A stretch of 64,000 nt of DNA from Streptomyces spororaveus (GCF_016755875.1 NZ_BNED01000005.1:868001-932000), one strand, 5' to 3'. Positions 8,439 to 17,875 are shown, counted from the stretch's first letter. The notes: generated by a model from the letters alone, not told the origin. Numbers and translations are program-made.

Positions 8439-9874
8439 GCGAGCAGTTCCTCAAAGACGAGAAGCGCCCCACGACCCGTCACGTCGACGCCGGTGACACC
8501 GGCTACAGCAAGTCCTTGAAACCCCGCCACGTCAACATGATCGCCATCGGCGGCGCGATCGGTACCGGGCTCTTCCTCGGCGCGGGCGGACGCCTCGCCG
8601 ACGCCGGGCCCTCCCTGTTCATCGCCTACGCCGTCTGCGGGATCTTCGCGTTCCTCGTCGTACGCGCGCTCGGCGAGCTGGTCCTGTACCGGCCGTCCTC
8701 CGGCGCCTTCGTCTCCTACGCCCGTGAGTTCATGGGGGAGAAGGGCGCGTACACCGCGGGCTGGATGTACTTCCTCAACTGGGCGACCACCGGCATCGCC
8801 GACATCACCGCCGTCGCCACGTACACCCACTACTGGCACCTGTTCTCCGAAGTCCCCCAGTGGGTGATCGCCCTCATAGCCCTGGCCGTGGTCCTCACCG
8901 TGAACCTCATCTCGGTGCGGATCTTCGGCGAACTGGAGTTCTGGTTCGCCATCGTCAAGGTCGGCGCCCTGGTCGTCTTCATGGGGATCGCGATCTTCCT
9001 CCTGGCGACCCGGCACCCCGTCGACGGCGCCGTCCCCGGCCCCGCCCTGATCACCGGCAACGGCGGGATCTTCCCCAACGGCCTGCTCCCCATGCTGCTG
9101 ATCATCCAGGGCGTCGTCTTCGCCTACGCCTCCGTCGAACTGGTCGGCGTCACGGCCGGCGAGACCGAGAAGCCCGAGGAGATCATGCCGAAGGCGATCA
9201 ACTCGATCATGTGGCGCGTGGGCCTCTTCTACGTCGGCTCGGTCGTCCTGCTGTCGATGCTGATGCCCTGGAGCAGCTACAGCGCGGGCCAGAGCCCGTT
9301 CGTGACCGTGCTCTCCCACATCGGCGTCCCGGCGGCCGCCGACGTGATGAACCTGGTCGTCCTCACCGCGGCCATGTCCTCGCTCAACTCCGGCCTCTAC
9401 TCCACCGGCCGCATCCTGCGCTCGATGGCCGTGAACGGCTCCGCCCCGCAGTTCACCGCACGGCTCAGCCGCACCCAGGTCCCCTACGGCGGCATCCTCC
9501 TCACCAGCGGCATGTGCGTCCTGGGCGTCGGGCTCAACTTCGTGGTCCCCGCCGACGCGTTCGAGATCGTCCTCAACCTCGCCGCGATCGGCATCCTCGC
9601 CACCTGGGGCATGATCATGGTCTGCCACCTCCTCTTCTGGCGGAAGACCCGCGACGGCGAACTCACCCGCCCCTCCTACCGCCTGCCCGGCTCCCCCTGG
9701 ACCGAACTCGTGACGCTGGCCTTCCTCGCCTCCGTCCTGGTCCTCATGTACGCCGACGGAGGCGCGGGGCGCACCACCGTGCTGTGCGTACCGCTGATCG
9801 CCGCGGCGCTGGTCGCCGGCTGGTACGCGGTCCGCGGCCGCGTGGCGCGCGCCGCCGCCCGGAGCGACGGCTGA
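8435..9874 (+). CDS. ansP: Amino acid permease, L-asparagine permease type
   Basis: A 479-residue APC-superfamily permease for uptake of asparagine or a close amino acid across the cytoplasmic membrane. About twelve membrane helices are visible. Conserved AAT-family segments are KPRHVNMIAIGGAIGTGLFL at the first helix, ALGELVLYRPSSGAFVSYAR, the helix-six region VVFAYASVELVGVTAGE, and MSSLNSGLYSTGRILRSMA. The first approximately 28 residues are a cytoplasmic tail. The start is the GTG at 8435, which overlaps the stop of the regulator gene. Asparagine as substrate is inferred from the asparaginase and aspartase genes that follow; other AAT-family substrates are possible. Confidence 0.88.
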   Translation: MSEQFLKDEKRPTTRHVDAGDTGYSKSLKPRHVNMIAIGGAIGTGLFLGAGGRLADAGPSLFIAYAVCGIFAFLVVRALGELVLYRPSSGAFVSYAREFMGEKGAYTAGWMYFLNWATTGIADITAVATYTHYWHLFSEVPQWVIALIALAVVLTVNLISVRIFGELEFWFAIVKVGALVVFMGIAIFLLATRHPVDGAVPGPALITGNGGIFPNGLLPMLLIIQGVVFAYASVELVGVTAGETEKPEEIMPKAINSIMWRVGLFYVGSVVLLSMLMPWSSYSAGQSPFVTVLSHIGVPAAADVMNLVVLTAAMSSLNSGLYSTGRILRSMAVNGSAPQFTARLSRTQVPYGGILLTSGMCVLGVGLNFVVPADAFEIVLNLAAIGILATWGMIMVCHLLFWRKTRDGELTRPSYRLPGSPWTELVTLAFLASVLVLMYADGGAGRTTVLCVPLIAAALVAGWYAVRGRVARAAARSDG

Positions 9875-9959
9875 GCCGGACGCCGGCCCGTCCGCCTGCG
9901 CCCGGGGGTGCCGGTCGCCACCCCTGGTCAGCAGCGACCCACCACAGAACGAGGCAGTG

Positions 9960-10982
9960 ATGCGCAGCAGTTTCCCCGCGGACGCGCCCGCGATCCGCGA
10001 GCCCCGGCACGCCCCCGTCGCCCACGTCATGCGGGGCGGCATGATCGAGGGGGTCCACTACGGTTCCGTCGCCGTCCTCGACGGCGAGGGCGAGGTCCGG
10101 ACGAGCATCGGGGACATCGAGGCCGCCTGCTATCCGCGCTCGGCGCTCAAGCCGGTCCAGGCCGTCGCCATGGTGCGGGCCGGCCTGCCGCTCGACGGGG
10201 CCCTGCTCGCCCTCGCGATGGGCAGTCACTCCGGCGAGGAGCACCACCTCGCGGGTGTCCGGCTGGTCCTGGAGCTGGCCGGTCTCACCGAGGCCGACCT
10301 GCGCAACGTCCCCGACCTGCCCTACGGCCCGGCCGTCCGCGACGCCTGGCTGCGCGAGGGCCGCGGGCCGTCCCGGCTCGCCCAGAACTGTTCCGGCAAG
10401 CACGCGGCGATGCTGTACCTGTGCAAGCTGTCCGGGTGGCCCCCGGAGAGCTACCTCGACGCGAACCACCCGCTCCAGAGGGCGATCGCCCAGGTCGTCG
10501 AGGAGCTCACCGGCCAGCACATCGCGAACGTCACCGTCGACGGCTGCGGATCCCCGCTGTTCGCGGTGTCCCTGCACGGCCTGGCCCGCGCCGCCGCCCG
10601 CATCGCCACCGCCGCCCCGGACACCGCCGAGCACCGCGTGGCCAACGCCCTGCGCCTCCACCCGGAGATGGCCTCCGGTACCGGGCGGGACACCGCCGCG
10701 CTGATGCGCGCGGTGCCCGGGCTGCTGGCCAAGGACGGCTTCGAGGGCGTCCAGGTGGCCGCGCTGCCCGACGGCCGGGCCGTCGCCGTGAAGGTCGCCG
10801 ACGGGGCCGACCGCGCGCGTACGGCAGTGACGGCCGCCGCCCTCGCACGTGCGGGAGTCGAGCCCCGGCTGCTCGCCGGGTTCACGGGCGAGCCCGTCAC
10901 CGGTGGCGGCCGGACCGTCGGCGGCATCCGGCCGGTAGCGGCCCTGAACCCGCCCGGCGCCCCCGTCACCGCAACCGCCTGA
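9960..10982 (+). CDS. L-asparaginase, Rhizobium etli type (Asparaginase_II family)
   Basis: A 340-residue enzyme expected to hydrolyse L-asparagine to aspartate and ammonia in the cytoplasm. It belongs to the PF06089 family (thermolabile R. etli type), unrelated to the E. coli AnsA/AnsB fold. Family segments are HVMRGGMIEGVHYGSVAVLD near the N-terminus, YPRSALKPVQA (Ser/Lys pair of the active site), LAMGSHSGEEHH, NCSGKHAAML and VDGCGSPLFAVSL (conserved Cys). I prefer the ATG at 9960, with GAGG five bases upstream, over the GTG three bases earlier. It lies 85 bp after the permease and before aspA. Confidence 0.92.
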   Translation: MRSSFPADAPAIREPRHAPVAHVMRGGMIEGVHYGSVAVLDGEGEVRTSIGDIEAACYPRSALKPVQAVAMVRAGLPLDGALLALAMGSHSGEEHHLAGVRLVLELAGLTEADLRNVPDLPYGPAVRDAWLREGRGPSRLAQNCSGKHAAMLYLCKLSGWPPESYLDANHPLQRAIAQVVEELTGQHIANVTVDGCGSPLFAVSLHGLARAAARIATAAPDTAEHRVANALRLHPEMASGTGRDTAALMRAVPGLLAKDGFEGVQVAALPDGRAVAVKVADGADRARTAVTAAALARAGVEPRLLAGFTGEPVTGGGRTVGGIRPVAALNPPGAPVTATA

Positions 10983-11044
10983 CACCCGCCTGCCCCTCTC
11001 CCCACCTTCGATCCGCTCACCTCAGGAAGAGGATCCGTACACCC

Positions 11045-12463
11045 GTGACCGCCTTGACCGCCTCCAGCCGCACCGAACACGACCTGATCGGAGACCGCGA
11101 CGTCCCCGCCGACGCCTACTGGGGCGTCCACACCCTGCGCGCCACCGAGAACTTCCCCATCACCGGCACGCCCATCTCCACCTACCCGCACCTGATCGAC
11201 GCCCTCGCCGCCGTCAAAGAGGCCGCGGCCCTCGCCAACGGGGAACTCGGCCTGCTGGAGCCCACGAAGGCGGCCGTCATCGTCGCCGCCTGCCAGGAGA
11301 TCCGCGGCGGCGAGCTCCACGACCAGTTCGTCGTCGACGTGATCCAGGGCGGCGCCGGCACCTCGACCAACATGAACGCCAACGAGGTCATCGCCAACCG
11401 CGCGCTGGAGCTGCTGGGCCACTCCAGGGGGGAGTACGGACACCTGCACCCCAACGAGGACGTCAACCTCGGCCAGTCCACCAACGACGTCTACCCGACC
11501 GCCGTGCGGATCGCGACCGTCTTCGCGGTGCGCGGTCTCCTCGACGCCATGGCCGTCCTGCAGAACGCCTTCGCCCGCAAGGCCGCCGAGTTCCACGGTG
11601 TCCTGAAGATGGGCCGCACCCAGCTCCAGGACGCCGTGCCGATGACGCTCGGACAGGAGTTCTCCGCCTTCGCCGTCATGCTGGACGAGGACCGCAGCCG
11701 GCTCGCGGAAGCCCTCGGACTCATCCACGAGATCAACCTCGGTGCCACCGCCATCGGCACCGGTCTCAACGCCCCGGCCGGATACGCCGAAGCCGCCCGC
11801 CGCCACCTCGCCGACATCACCGGCCTGCCCCTGGTCACCGCTCCCGACCTGGTCGAAGCCACCCAGGACTGCGGGGCCTTCGTCCAGATGTCCGGCGTCC
11901 TCAAGCGCGTCGCCGTCAAGCTGTCCAAGACCTGCAACGACCTGCGCCTGCTGTCCTCCGGGCCCCGCGCCGGACTCGGCGAGATCAACCTGCCCCCGGT
12001 CCAGGCCGGTTCCAGCATCATGCCCGGCAAGGTCAACCCCGTGATCCCCGAGGTCGTCAACCAGGTCGCCTTCGAGGTCATCGGCAACGACATCACCATC
12101 ACCATGGCCGCCGAAGCCGGACAGCTCCAGCTCAACGCCTTCGAGCCGGTCATCCTGCACTCGCTGTCCAAGTCCGTCACCCACCTGCGCGCGGCCTGCC
12201 TCACCCTCGCGGAACGCTGCGTGAGCGGCATCACCGCCAACACCGAGATGCTGCGCGCCACCGTCGAGAACTCCATCGGCCTGGTGACCGCCCTGAACCC
12301 GCACATCGGATACACCGCCGCCACCGACATCGCCAAGGAGGCCCTGGCCTCCGGCCGGGGTGTGGCCGAGCTGGTCCTGGAACGGGGGCTGCTGCCGGCC
12401 GAGCGGCTCGCCTCCCTGCTGCGCCCCGAGGTGCTCGCGGGAACCGGCCCGGCCCGTCCCTGA
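11045..12463 (+). CDS. aspA: Aspartate ammonia-lyase (aspartase)
   Basis: A 472-residue fumarase/aspartase-superfamily enzyme that converts aspartate to fumarate and ammonia, finishing the pathway begun by the upstream permease and asparaginase. The superfamily signature SSIMPGKVNP, which carries the catalytic Ser loop, lies near residue 320; TSTNMNANEVIANRA and NLGQSTNDVYPTA are the other two conserved blocks. Length matches the family. The start is GTG at 11045 with GGAAGAGG about a dozen bases upstream, a slightly long spacing. It is the last gene of the cluster; tandem GGGACCGGACT repeats follow the stop. Confidence 0.95.
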   Translation: MTALTASSRTEHDLIGDRDVPADAYWGVHTLRATENFPITGTPISTYPHLIDALAAVKEAAALANGELGLLEPTKAAVIVAACQEIRGGELHDQFVVDVIQGGAGTSTNMNANEVIANRALELLGHSRGEYGHLHPNEDVNLGQSTNDVYPTAVRIATVFAVRGLLDAMAVLQNAFARKAAEFHGVLKMGRTQLQDAVPMTLGQEFSAFAVMLDEDRSRLAEALGLIHEINLGATAIGTGLNAPAGYAEAARRHLADITGLPLVTAPDLVEATQDCGAFVQMSGVLKRVAVKLSKTCNDLRLLSSGPRAGLGEINLPPVQAGSSIMPGKVNPVIPEVVNQVAFEVIGNDITITMAAEAGQLQLNAFEPVILHSLSKSVTHLRAACLTLAERCVSGITANTEMLRATVENSIGLVTALNPHIGYTAATDIAKEALASGRGVAELVLERGLLPAERLASLLRPEVLAGTGPARP

Positions 12464-12873
12464 CCGGGACCGGACTGGGACCGGACTGGGTCCGCCCGGT
12501 CGGAGCACGGGGTGCAGCGGGTGGACGTGGTCGTGCGGGGCGGATACGGCCCGAGGTGGCGACGCCCACGATCGCCGCCGAGCACCTCCCGGGCCGCGCC
12601 GACGTCGGCCAGCGCCTTGAGGCCGCGATGGCGCCTCGCGTGCCGCCGCCGGCGATCGGCGGCTCCCTCTGGGTGAGGGGGACCGGGCTTGCGGTGTCGT
12701 CGCGGGAGGACTGCGCGGCAACCGGCGCCACGCGCGGTGCATACCGCGAGGACCGACCGGACCCGGTCAGCGGATCGTGTGCCGGAAGCCGATCCGGGTC
12801 TGGCATCCGCTCCATAGCGGAGCCCAGGTCAGCGACCTGGTCCTCGTCTGTTCTCCTGGGTCCCCACTGGTGG
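12464..12873. other. Intergenic region between convergent aspA and cupin genes
   Basis: I see no gene. It holds a direct repeat of GGGACCGGACT just after aspA and a small hairpin CCAGGTC-AGC-GACCTGG near 12824-12840, which may help end transcription from either side. Confidence 0.4.
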
Positions 12874-13350
12874 TCAGGCGTGCTTGTCCGCGGGGTGGTG
12901 GGTGGGCTGGACCGACCAGGTCGGGGGTTCGTCGTTGCCCGACTCTTCGTCGCTTTCCGCGTCGGCGAAGGTTGCGTGGATCTTGCCCGGGGCGTGGTGG
13001 ACCGGGGCGTAGACGGCGTAGAGCTGGATGGGCTCGTCCCCGGTGTTGGTGACGTTGTGCCACGTGCCGGCGGGTACGAAGACCGCCCAGCCGTCCTCGA
13101 CCTCCTGATCGAAGTCGAGGCGGTCCTTCGTGCTGCCCATCTGAACGCGGCCGCGACCCGCGTCGAGCCGGAGGAACTGGTCGGTCTCCGGGTGCGCCTC
13201 CAGGCCGATGTCCTCGCCCACCGGGATCGACATGAGGGTCAGCTGGAGGTACTTCCCGGACCAGGCGACCGAGCGGTAGTTGGTGTTCTCCAGCGTCGCC
13301 TGCTCGAGGTCGAAACTCTGAGGTTCGGGCCCGATGTCCTTGATGGTCAT
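12874..13350 (-). CDS. Single-domain cupin protein
   Basis: A 158-residue cytoplasmic cupin. The two cupin motifs frame the barrel: PVGEDIGLEAHPETDQFLRL (about residues 43-62, with the G(X)5HXH-type metal site reduced to one His plus Glu) and AGTWHNVTNTGD (about 98-109). It resembles the mannose-6-phosphate-isomerase-like cupins often induced by stress in actinobacteria; substrate unknown. The C-terminal 30 residues are acidic and disordered, with several His. The ATG at 13350 has GGAGAG four bases upstream; the longer upstream frame is not needed. Confidence 0.85.
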   Translation of the reverse strand: MTIKDIGPEPQSFDLEQATLENTNYRSVAWSGKYLQLTLMSIPVGEDIGLEAHPETDQFLRLDAGRGRVQMGSTKDRLDFDQEVEDGWAVFVPAGTWHNVTNTGDEPIQLYAVYAPVHHAPGKIHATFADAESDEESGNDEPPTWSVQPTHHPADKHA

Positions 13351-13553
13351 GCTTCTCTCCCGGTCGACGGAGGTGGTACGCGTTCCGGCACAGGTTTTGC
13401 GCCGGGCCAACCCTTCCAGACTGACCGGGATGTTTTGGCCCGACGCCAGTGCCACTCGAGCCGGGCTGTCACGAGCCCCGGGCACACGCGGCAGCTCGGC
13501 GTCGAAGTGGAGCGGGAGCCTGTCGACGTTGATGACTTCGATGTCAGAGCCAA

Positions 13554-13679
13554 GTGAGACCGTCTGCCCGGGAGCTCGCCGAGATCACGTCGGACACCGA
13601 GGCGACGATCGAGTATCTCAACGCGGCTGACCTCCACGAGCGAACCGCCCGTCGTGAACGGGCTCCAGACCAGTCATGA
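13554..13679 (+). CDS. Possible small ORF or fragment, 41 aa
   Basis: In the 460 bp between the cupin and NTF2-like genes, a GTG-started frame encodes 41 residues containing SARELAEITSDTEATIEYLN, which reads like an amphipathic helical protein with normal codon bias. There is no clear ribosome-binding site and I recognise no family; it may be the tail of a lost gene. Nothing else in the gap looks coding. Confidence 0.3.
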   Translation: MRPSARELAEITSDTEATIEYLNAADLHERTARRERAPDQS

Positions 13680-13813
13680 GGTCTACGGCTACGTCCAGTC
13701 CGGCGGGCAGCACCGCGGGCTGGCCCGGCGGTCGGGCGGATACTGGGCACGGCTGGGAGGGGCGCCCCTGGGTGAGCGGGGCTTGTCGCGCAGGCGGCAA
13801 CAGGTAAGCGGAC

Positions 13814-14173
13814 TCAGGGCTCGATGACAAGGCGTTCGATGAGGTTGCCACGGAGTGCGAACTGGTAGCGCAGATCGATGGTGCCGCCGGGGAAGTTGCC
13901 TTCGAGGTGGTGGGTGGCGATGTAGTGGGTCGCGTCGGTCTGCTGAGCGTTCGCGAGGTGGATGGTGTAGGTGAATTCGGTGGCGGATCGGCCGAGCCAC
14001 CCCTCGATCGCCTTGGTGCCCTCGTAGGTGTTGCCGTCGTCGATCACCGTGGCTTCGCGGGTGAACGCCGCGATTGCGGTTGCGGTGTCGTGGGCGCGGT
14101 GCGCTGTGAGGTAGCGGGTGATCACCTCGGGCAGGGTGTCCGGGGTGATGGTTCGGGGCTGGTTGTCGTGCAT
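13814..14173 (-). CDS. SnoaL/NTF2-like protein
   Basis: A 119-residue protein of the nuclear transport factor 2 fold, a cone-shaped barrel used by many small enzymes and binding proteins. Visible elements: an N-terminal helix LPEVITRYLTAHRAHDTATA, then AFTREATVIDDGNTYEGTKAI leading into WLGR, and the C-terminal strands FPGGTIDLRYQFALRGNLIERLVIEP. The ATG at 14173 has GAGGAA upstream. It lies 25 bp downstream of the SDR gene on the same strand, so the two are probably one operon controlled by the divergent HxlR regulator. The substrate is unknown. Confidence 0.82.
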   Translation of the reverse strand: MHDNQPRTITPDTLPEVITRYLTAHRAHDTATAIAAFTREATVIDDGNTYEGTKAIEGWLGRSATEFTYTIHLANAQQTDATHYIATHHLEGNFPGGTIDLRYQFALRGNLIERLVIEP

Positions 14174-14198
14174 GACGTTCCTCGGTGTGGTGGCGGGT

Positions 14199-14984
14199 TC
14201 AGACGGTGGGGGTGGTGCCGCCGTCGATGACGTGTTCGGCGCCGACGATGGCCGAGGCGCGGTCGGAGACGAGGAAGGCGACGAGCTCGGCGACCTCCTC
14301 GGGCCGGTTGGGGCGGCCGAGAGGGATGCCGCCCAGGGAGTCCATGAGCCGGCCCAGCGCGGCTTCCTGGGTGATGTCTGCCTCCTGTGCGATCCGGGCG
14401 ATGAGGTTGTCGGCGGCGGAGGTCTGCACGAAGCCGGGCGAGACGGTGTTGACGCGGACGCCGTGCGGGGCGACCTCGTTCGCCAGGCCCTTGCTGTAGG
14501 TGGTCAGGGCGGCCTTGGCTGCGGCGTAGGCCAGAGTTCCGTTCCACAGCGGCATGCGGCGCTGGATCGAGGTGCCGTGCACGACTGCGCCCTTGCCCGT
14601 GGCGATCATGTGCGGCAGGAGCGCGCGGTCCAGACGAACGGCGGCCAGCAGGTTCGTGTTCAGCTCCCTCGCCCAGTCGTCCTCTCCGAGCGCCGCGAAC
14701 CCGCCGGCCGGTGCTTCGGACCCGCCGAGGGTGTTGACCAGGATGTCGACGCCTCCCACGCGGGCCCCCACCTCGGCGGCTACGTCTGCGGCGCCCTGGG
14801 CGGTGGACAGGTCGGCGGTGATGAACGCCTTCTCCTCCACGTCGTCGGGGCGGCTGCGGGCGGTAACCAGTACGGTCGCGCCGGCCTGGGCGAGACGCCG
14901 GGCAATGGCGGCTCCAGTGCCCTTGGTGCCTCCGGTGACCAGAGCGCGCCGGCCTTCGAGAGATTCGCTGATGGATGCGGTAAC
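14199..14984 (-). CDS. Short-chain dehydrogenase/reductase, start unclear
   Basis: A classical SDR oxidoreductase of about 260 residues. The Rossmann nucleotide motif [12 protein letters not shown], the NTLGG strand, the catalytic Ser (GTSIQRR) and Y-A-A-A-K ([11 protein letters not shown]) and the C-terminal IDGGTTPTV are all present. The coding sequence begins at about 14984, where the family's N-terminus is expected, but that codon is GTT. The nearest in-frame start is a GTG at 15140, inside the divergent hxlR-type gene. Either an unusual start is used or a start-codon mutation has occurred. NAD(P)H specificity and substrate are unknown. Confidence 0.85.
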   Translation of the reverse strand, partial: VTASISESLEGRRALVTGGTKGTGAAIARRLAQAGATVLVTARSRPDDVEEKAFITADLSTAQGAADVAAEVGARVGGVDILVNTLGGSEAPAGGFAALGEDDWARELNTNLLAAVRLDRALLPHMIATGKGAVVHGTSIQRRMPLWNGTLAYAAAKAALTTYSKGLANEVAPHGVRVNTVSPGFVQTSAADNLIARIAQEADITQEAALGRLMDSLGGIPLGRPNRPEEVAELVAFLVSDRASAIVGAEHVIDGGTTPTV

Positions 14985-15032
14985 GCTGTGCTCCGTTCCC
15001 GGGTGCGGGGCGCAGAGGGCGCCCCATCCCTT

Positions 15033-15077
15033 GTTACTGCTAAAATGGAAGTCACTAACTTCGACTTTAGCAGTAAC
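15033..15077. promoter_or_regulatory. 45-bp imperfect palindrome, probable HxlR operator
   Basis: Perfect 12-bp outer arms GTTACTGCTAAA / TTTAGCAGTAAC and inner 5-bp arms GAAGT / ACTTC are centred on CACTA. It fills the space between the SDR gene and the divergent HxlR-type regulator, is A/T-rich against a G/C-rich background, and is the expected binding site for a dimeric HxlR repressor controlling both genes. Confidence 0.8.
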
Positions 15078-15084
15078 TGAGGGG

Positions 15085-15600
15085 ATGGTCGCCTTGGCAA
15101 ACCGGATCAGGCTGGAGGACCGGGAATGCCCGCTGTCCACGACGGTGGAACACGTCGGCGAGTGGTGGACGCTGCTGATCCTCCACGACGCCTTCGACGG
15201 CTACACCCGCTTCGACCAGTTCCAGGAGAGCCTGGGCATCTCCTCCAGCATGCTCACCACCCGGCTCAAAACCCTCGTCGCGGACGGACTACTGGAGCGC
15301 CGGCCCTACCAGACCAACCCGGTGCGCCACGAGTACGTCCTCACCGAACTCGGACACTCCCTGCGACCGGTGATCGTCGCCCTGGCCGCGTGGGGAAACT
15401 CCCGCCTCACACCGGCCGAACGCAGCATGATCCTCGTCAACGCGCACAGCGGCGAGGAAGTCGAGCCCGTCGTCGTCGACGCCAAGACCGGCCGCCGGCT
15501 CGACGACAGCGACACCTACGTCTTCACCGCAGGCCCCGCAGCCAGCGACGCCATGCGCCACCGTTACGCGACGCGGCCGGCCACACCCTCGGAGGCGTAG
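15085..15600 (+). CDS. HxlR-family transcriptional regulator
   Basis: A 171-residue winged-helix regulator. The HxlR domain covers about residues 15-105: [19 protein letters not shown] (the conserved Cys and W-T-L), [38 protein letters not shown] and [17 protein letters not shown]. Members sense aldehydes, quinones or redox state and usually repress a divergent oxidoreductase, here the SDR. The C-terminal extension (about 115-171) is unusual in length but seen in actinobacteria. The ATG at 15085 follows GAGGGG with no spacer, so a TTG at 15094, nine bases from it, may be the true start. Confidence 0.9.
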   Translation: MVALANRIRLEDRECPLSTTVEHVGEWWTLLILHDAFDGYTRFDQFQESLGISSSMLTTRLKTLVADGLLERRPYQTNPVRHEYVLTELGHSLRPVIVALAAWGNSRLTPAERSMILVNAHSGEEVEPVVVDAKTGRRLDDSDTYVFTAGPAASDAMRHRYATRPATPSEA

Positions 15601-15745
15601 CGATGCCGCGGCCAAGCACCGAACGTTTCCAAGAACCGCGATCAGCGCCTCGGCCGATGTGGTGTCGGCTGCGGGGACCGTCGCACCGGCCGCAACGGCG
15701 GGTGGCGAGTGCCATGAATCCTGATGGACCCTCACGACATTGGGG

Positions 15746-16723
15746 CTAGCCGTTCAGGTGGGCCAGGAGGAGGTTGGGGTCCTTGGCCGTGACGTACGCG
15801 GCGCTCAGGACGTAGGCGGTGTCGCCGCGCAGGGCGATGGAGGTGGGGTTCTGCAGGCCGTCGGCGGCGGTCAGGACGGTGGAGTGGGTGCCGTCGGGCT
15901 GGACGAGGGCGACCTCGCCGGGGCCGTTGAGGGCGGCCAGGATCTGGTCGCCGTGGCCGGTGAAGGCGAAGTCGTCGATCCCGGCCAGGCCGGTGGCCCG
16001 GGTCTGGACCTGGCCGGCGCGACCGTCGCGCTGGACGGGTATGCGGAGGACGACGCCCCGGTCGAGGTTGGTGACCCACAGCGCCCCGCCCCGGATCTTC
16101 AGCCCGTTGGCGCCGAGGAATCCGGTGGAGGCCAGTTCGGGGGCGGCGGACCAGATGGTCGGGGTGCCGCCGGTGGTGGGCACGCTCGAAATGGTGCCGA
16201 GGACGGAGTCGGTGACGTAGAGGGTCCGGGTCCGCGGGTCCAAGGCCAGGCCGTTGGGCAGGCCGGCCGCGGGCAGCGCGGCGATGCGCTGCGGTACGCC
16301 GCCGGGGCGCAGGCGCCACAAGCCGGTCAGTTCGGAGGTGCCGGTGGCGTACAGGAAGTACAGGGTGCCGTCGTGCGCACGGACGATGCCGGTGGTCAGG
16401 GCGAAGCCCAGGACCGGGGTGTGGACGCCGCCGTCGGCGGGCGCGGGCAGGGTGGCCAGGATCCGGGTGGATCCCCCGGGGGTGATGCGGGCGACCTGGC
16501 GGGCGGCGGCGAAGGTGACGTACGCGCTGCCGTCGGGAGCCAGCGCGATGTTCTCCGGCGTCTGGTGCCGGGCCAGGTCGAAGTGCGTGGCGATGCGTGC
16601 GCAGCTCAGCGGGGCGGAGAGGGCTGACGCGACGCCGGGGGTGGCCGCGAGGACCGCTGCCGCGGTCAGTACGACGGCTGCTGCCGTGGCGGTCTTGGAC
16701 CACGTGTACGTGTTCTTGAACAT
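15746..16723 (-). CDS. Exported beta-propeller protein (ScyD/SMP-30-like)
   Basis: A 325-residue protein with a clear Sec signal peptide: basic N-terminus KNTYTWSKTA, a hydrophobic alanine/valine-rich core and an A-S-A-L-S-A cleavage region near residue 35. The mature part contains repeated propeller blades of the type G-x-x-Y-V-T-F/V-D-S, e.g. PENIALAPDGSAYVTFA, GLALDPRTRTLYVTDSVLG and NGLKIRGGALWVTNLDRG, as in ScyD/ScyE and SMP-30/gluconolactonase-like proteins. The start at 16723 has AAGGAA five bases upstream; the longer frame is not needed. Probably secreted; enzymatic activity is unproven. Confidence 0.82.
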   Translation of the reverse strand: MFKNTYTWSKTATAAAVVLTAAAVLAATPGVASALSAPLSCARIATHFDLARHQTPENIALAPDGSAYVTFAAARQVARITPGGSTRILATLPAPADGGVHTPVLGFALTTGIVRAHDGTLYFLYATGTSELTGLWRLRPGGVPQRIAALPAAGLPNGLALDPRTRTLYVTDSVLGTISSVPTTGGTPTIWSAAPELASTGFLGANGLKIRGGALWVTNLDRGVVLRIPVQRDGRAGQVQTRATGLAGIDDFAFTGHGDQILAALNGPGEVALVQPDGTHSTVLTAADGLQNPTSIALRGDTAYVLSAAYVTAKDPNLLLAHLNG

Positions 16724-16885
16724 GGTTCCTTCACTGTTTTCGGGCATGCGGCAGCGGTACGCCGACGCGCGGGGGTTGGGGATGGCTTCAGGGAGGGGCG
16801 GCCGGTGGCCGCTCGTACCGGGGCGAGTGGAGGGACGGACGGGCACTCGCGGACGTCTGTGCGGCGTCCGATGGTGTGGGCCGGG

Positions 16886-17788
16886 TCAGCCGGACGCGGC
16901 CCGGACTCCCGGGCGCGCCGGGTCGTGCTGCGGGGTGACCTGGGCGAGGAGGGCCAGCGTGGTCCGCGCGGGCGAGTCGGCCTCGGTGGTGGCGACCACG
17001 ATGCTCTGCCCCTGATCCGGGTCCTGGCCTGGGCTCAGGGTCTGCTGGGTGACGGTCAGCGGGCCGACCAGCGGATGCCGCATCTCGTAGGTCGCGACGG
17101 CGCAGGCCGTGACGCGGTGGTCGGCCCACATCGAGGCGAAGTCCGCGCTCTTCGCACTCAGTTCGCCCACCAGCGCATGGAGCGCGGTGTCGTCAGGGTG
17201 CCGGCCCGCCACCAGGCGCAGATTCCCCACCACGGCCCTGGCCTTCGCCGGCCAGTCGGCGTACAGGTCGCGGGTGTGCGCATCAAGGAACACCAGCCGG
17301 GCCATGTTGGGCCGCTGTGCCGGCCGGTCCGGGGTGCCCGGGTCCAGGTGTCCGGCGAACAGCGCATGGCCCAGCCGGTTCCATGCCAGGACGTCACTGC
17401 GGCGGCCGGTCACGATGGCCGGGACGTGGACCAGTGCCTCCAGCAGCTGGCCGGTCGCCTCCGTCACCCGCTCCGGGGCGGGCCGGCGGCCTCGTACCGA
17501 GCCCGTGGCCGAGGATCGGGCCAGGTTCTGCAGGTGCAGGCGCTCGGCTTCCTCCAGCCGCAGGGCCCGTGCGATCGCGTCCAGCACCTGCGGTGAGGCG
17601 TTCAGGGACTGCCCCTGTTCCAGCCGGGTGTAGTAGGACACGCTGACACCCGCCAGCGACGCCAGCTCCTCGCGTCGAAGACCCTGCACCCGGCGCCGCT
17701 CGCCGTAGTCGGGTATCCCGAGATCCTCCGGCTGCAGCTGGGATCGCCGCGTCTGCAAGAACTCCCCGAGCCGCACTTTTGCTTTCAT
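16886..17788 (-). CDS. XRE-family regulator with MmyB-like ligand domain
   Basis: A 300-residue regulator. The N-terminal helix-turn-helix (about residues 8-80) contains RVQGLRREELASLAGVSVSY followed by YTRLEQGQ, the standard form in Streptomyces MmyB-like proteins. The C-terminal part (about 105-285) is the MmyB ligand-binding domain, with AWNRLGHALF, RNL-like LVFLDAHTRDLYADW and ADHRVTACAVATYEMRHPLVG. Such proteins commonly regulate a neighbouring oxidoreductase; here the target is not obvious. A divergent frame carries only an SRPBCC remnant. The ATG at 17788 is the natural domain start. Confidence 0.9.
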   Translation of the reverse strand: MKAKVRLGEFLQTRRSQLQPEDLGIPDYGERRRVQGLRREELASLAGVSVSYYTRLEQGQSLNASPQVLDAIARALRLEEAERLHLQNLARSSATGSVRGRRPAPERVTEATGQLLEALVHVPAIVTGRRSDVLAWNRLGHALFAGHLDPGTPDRPAQRPNMARLVFLDAHTRDLYADWPAKARAVVGNLRLVAGRHPDDTALHALVGELSAKSADFASMWADHRVTACAVATYEMRHPLVGPLTVTQQTLSPGQDPDQGQSIVVATTEADSPARTTLALLAQVTPQHDPARPGVRAASG

Positions 17789-17875
17789 GGATCCGAGTAT
17801 GGGCGGGGCCCGACCGCACAGCCTGACCCTGGCGTGGATAGGCACCAGCGGGTCCTGGACACATCGGATTTCGCC

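Noticed and set aside
8231..10042. 603-residue minus-strand frame over the permease
   Set aside because: It is a G/C-bias shadow of the permease and asparaginase genes, with low-complexity Asp/Gly/His composition.
10451..12742. 763-residue minus-strand frame over asparaginase and aspA
   Set aside because: Antisense to two strongly identified enzymes; Gly/Val/Asp-rich shadow composition.
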